From: an uncultured Oscillochloris sp.
Lineage (GTDB): Bacteria > Chloroflexota > Chloroflexia > Chloroflexales > Chloroflexaceae
DNA length: 6,576 nucleotides
Direction: 5' to 3'
NCBI GenBank assembly: GCA_903877345.1
Contig: CAIRDL010000109.1
Span: forward strand, 1 to 6,576
Below, in pieces: positions 5,701 through 6,576 of the stretch (within the stretch, counting starts at the first letter, position 1; each line of letters opens with the position of its first letter). The notes beneath the pieces were generated by a model. That model saw only the letters and a list, made by a program, of their open reading frames with translations, searched no databases and was not told the DNA's origin. Both the position numbers and the translations under genes were made by a program.

Positions 5701-6392
5701 TCGTCTTTGGGTACCTCGAAGCGGTAGCCGATCCCGCGCACGGTCTGGATATAACGTGGTTGCGCTGGGTCGCGCTCGATCTTTTCGCGGAGCCACCGGA
5801 TATGCACATCCACGGTGCGACTGTCGCCGGTGAAGTCAAGCCCCCAGACGCGCTCAAGCAACAGATCGCGGGAGAGCGCAATGCCGTGATTGCGCATCAG
5901 GCATGTGAGCAAATCGAACTCTTTTTGGGGGAAGTTCACCTCGCTGCCGTCGCGCCATGCCCGGCGGCGGCTGGTGTCAACCTTGAGCGCTCCAGCCTCC
6001 AAGACTGTACGCCCGACGGGATGAGGTTGAAGTTCGCTGCGCCGCAAGATCGCCCGCACTCGGGCGAGGAATTCACCAAGACTGAAGGGTTTCCCGAGAT
6101 AGTCGTCCGCACCGAGTTCGAGGCCAGCGATGCGATCTACCTCATCGTGGCGGGCGGTAAGCATCATAATCGGCACGCCGCTCTCTTGGCGCAAAATACG
6201 GCAGAAGGAGAAGCCGTCAAGGCGCGGCAGCATAATGTCGAGGACGATCAGGTTGGGGGGCTGACGACGGGCTAGTTCAAGCCCCTCAATCCCGTCGCTG
6301 GCGCTCAGCACGGTGTAGCCCTCACGCTCAAGGTTATAGCGCAGCGTTTCGGCAAAGGTGAATTCGTCCTCGACCAACAGAATGGTAGGCAT
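5670..6392 (-). CDS. OmpR/PhoB-family response regulator
   Basis: This is a 240-residue DNA-binding transcription factor switched by phosphorylation from the kinase encoded just downstream. The receiver domain (about 2-118) has the acidic pocket Glu8-Asp9, phospho-acceptor Asp52 in VLDIMLPRLDG, switch Thr79 in MMLTA and Lys101-Pro102 in GKPF. The winged-helix effector domain (about 128-227) shows FPQKEFDLLTCLMRN, the LLERVWG turn, the recognition helix around DSRTVDVHIRWLREKIE and the wing YIQTVRGIGYRF, all family-typical. The last dozen residues (KDECSTSHCALS) form a short tail beyond the wing that is read through the overlap with the kinase start. The ATG at 6392 has only a weak upstream GAG as ribosome binding site. 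It resembles the PhoP/PhoB/RegX3 group, but the target regulon cannot be told from this window. Confidence 0.95.
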   Translation of the reverse strand: MPTILLVEDEFTFAETLRYNLEREGYTVLSASDGIEGLELARRQPPNLIVLDIMLPRLDGFSFCRILRQESGVPIMMLTARHDEVDRIAGLELGADDYLGKPFSLGEFLARVRAILRRSELQPHPVGRTVLEAGALKVDTSRRRAWRDGSEVNFPQKEFDLLTCLMRNHGIALSRDLLLERVWGLDFTGDSRTVDVHIRWLREKIERDPAQPRYIQTVRGIGYRFEVPKDECSTSHCALS

Positions 6393-6421
6393 AGCGAACT
6401 CTAGGATCTATATAGCTTGGC

Positions 6422-6455
6422 ATGTTTCAGATCAGCTTTTACAGATTAGAAACAT
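6422..6455. promoter_or_regulatory. Candidate regulator-binding repeats upstream of the response regulator
   Basis: Two direct repeats, TTTCAGATCAG (6425-6435) and TTACAGATTAG (6439-6449), match at 9 of 11 bases with a 14-bp period. They sit inside an inverted pair ATGTTTC (6422-6428) and GAAACAT (6449-6455). They lie 30-63 bases upstream of the response regulator ATG. OmpR-family proteins bind tandem direct repeats, so autoregulation is possible, but the period differs from the 11 bp of the classic Pho box. A TATATA at 6409-6414 could be a -10 element; no good -35 was found. Confidence 0.3.
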
Positions 6456-6540
6456 ACGCCGCATCCCTTACGGCAAATTGGCAATCTAAAATCGGCTCTA
6501 GTACACCGTCCGAGTAATTCTGATGGGTTGTCCGAAGGCC

Positions 6541-6568
6541 GTAGAGGCGGCTCGCGAGCCGCCTCTAC
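6541..6568. repeat. Perfect 28-bp GC-rich palindrome at the window edge
   Basis: GTAGAGGCGGCTCG is immediately followed by its exact reverse complement, with no unpaired centre. Six more outer bases pair (TGATGG 6521-6526 with CCATCA 6569-6574) across a 14-base one-sided bulge. As RNA the centre would open to a small loop. No T run follows before the window ends, so a terminator for a gene beyond the edge is possible but unproven; a REP-like element is the alternative. Confidence 0.7.
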
Positions 6569-6576
6569 CCATCAAA

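Noticed and set aside
5701..5796. Kinase start 32 codons further upstream
   Set aside because: The added residues are Arg-rich, lie entirely within the regulator gene in another frame, and would put a charged leader before the membrane anchor.
5685..6275. Plus-strand open frame opposite the response regulator
   Set aside because: It is the antisense shadow of a well-supported regulator gene and has no domain of its own.

Overview
The window looks like chromosomal DNA from a moderately GC-rich bacterium, most likely a Chloroflexota member related to the filamentous Chloroflexales. This is inferred from the character of the GroEL protein (opening Met-Ala-Lys-Gln-Leu-Cys, GGM-rich tail ending in MDF), HrcA/CIRCE control of groES-groEL, and the style of the intergenic repeats. 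No taxonomic search was possible.

The layout is an accessory, AT-richer left third and a GC-rich conserved right two thirds. Positions 2-148 (+) hold the C-terminal end of an unrecognised basic protein that enters from the left, followed by about 200 bases with no gene. On the minus strand, a healthy GTG-started gene (1524-646) encodes a 292-residue protein with an N-terminal SocA/Panacea-like region and a C-terminal DUF488 domain. Its stop codon overlaps the start of a second gene (649-349) that is broken: it keeps a recognisable N-terminus and, in another frame, a recognisable C-terminus. From 1621 to 2266 there is no convincing gene, but the stretch is full of structure: a 16-bp inverted repeat with a competing hairpin, three 21-bp tandem units, and two adjacent hairpins with complementary loops.

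The centre is a textbook heat-shock operon: a CIRCE element, a strong sigma-70-type promoter, a second and perfect CIRCE element at the expected transcription start, then groES and groEL, closed by a long hairpin terminator. The two proteins form the ATP-driven folding chamber and its lid; HrcA bound to CIRCE would repress the operon until heat or misfolding draws GroEL away from HrcA.

Converging on the operon from the right is a two-component pair on the minus strand: an OmpR/PhoB-family response regulator (6392-5670) whose end overlaps by 31 bp the start of a PhoR-like membrane histidine kinase (5700-4510). The kinase would phosphorylate Asp52 of the regulator, which would then bind DNA through its winged helix. 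Upstream of the regulator are a repeat pair that could be its own binding site and, at the window edge, a perfect 28-bp palindrome.

The best candidates for something not well described are the DUF488 gene with its decayed coupled partner, and the structured intergenic region just upstream of groESL.
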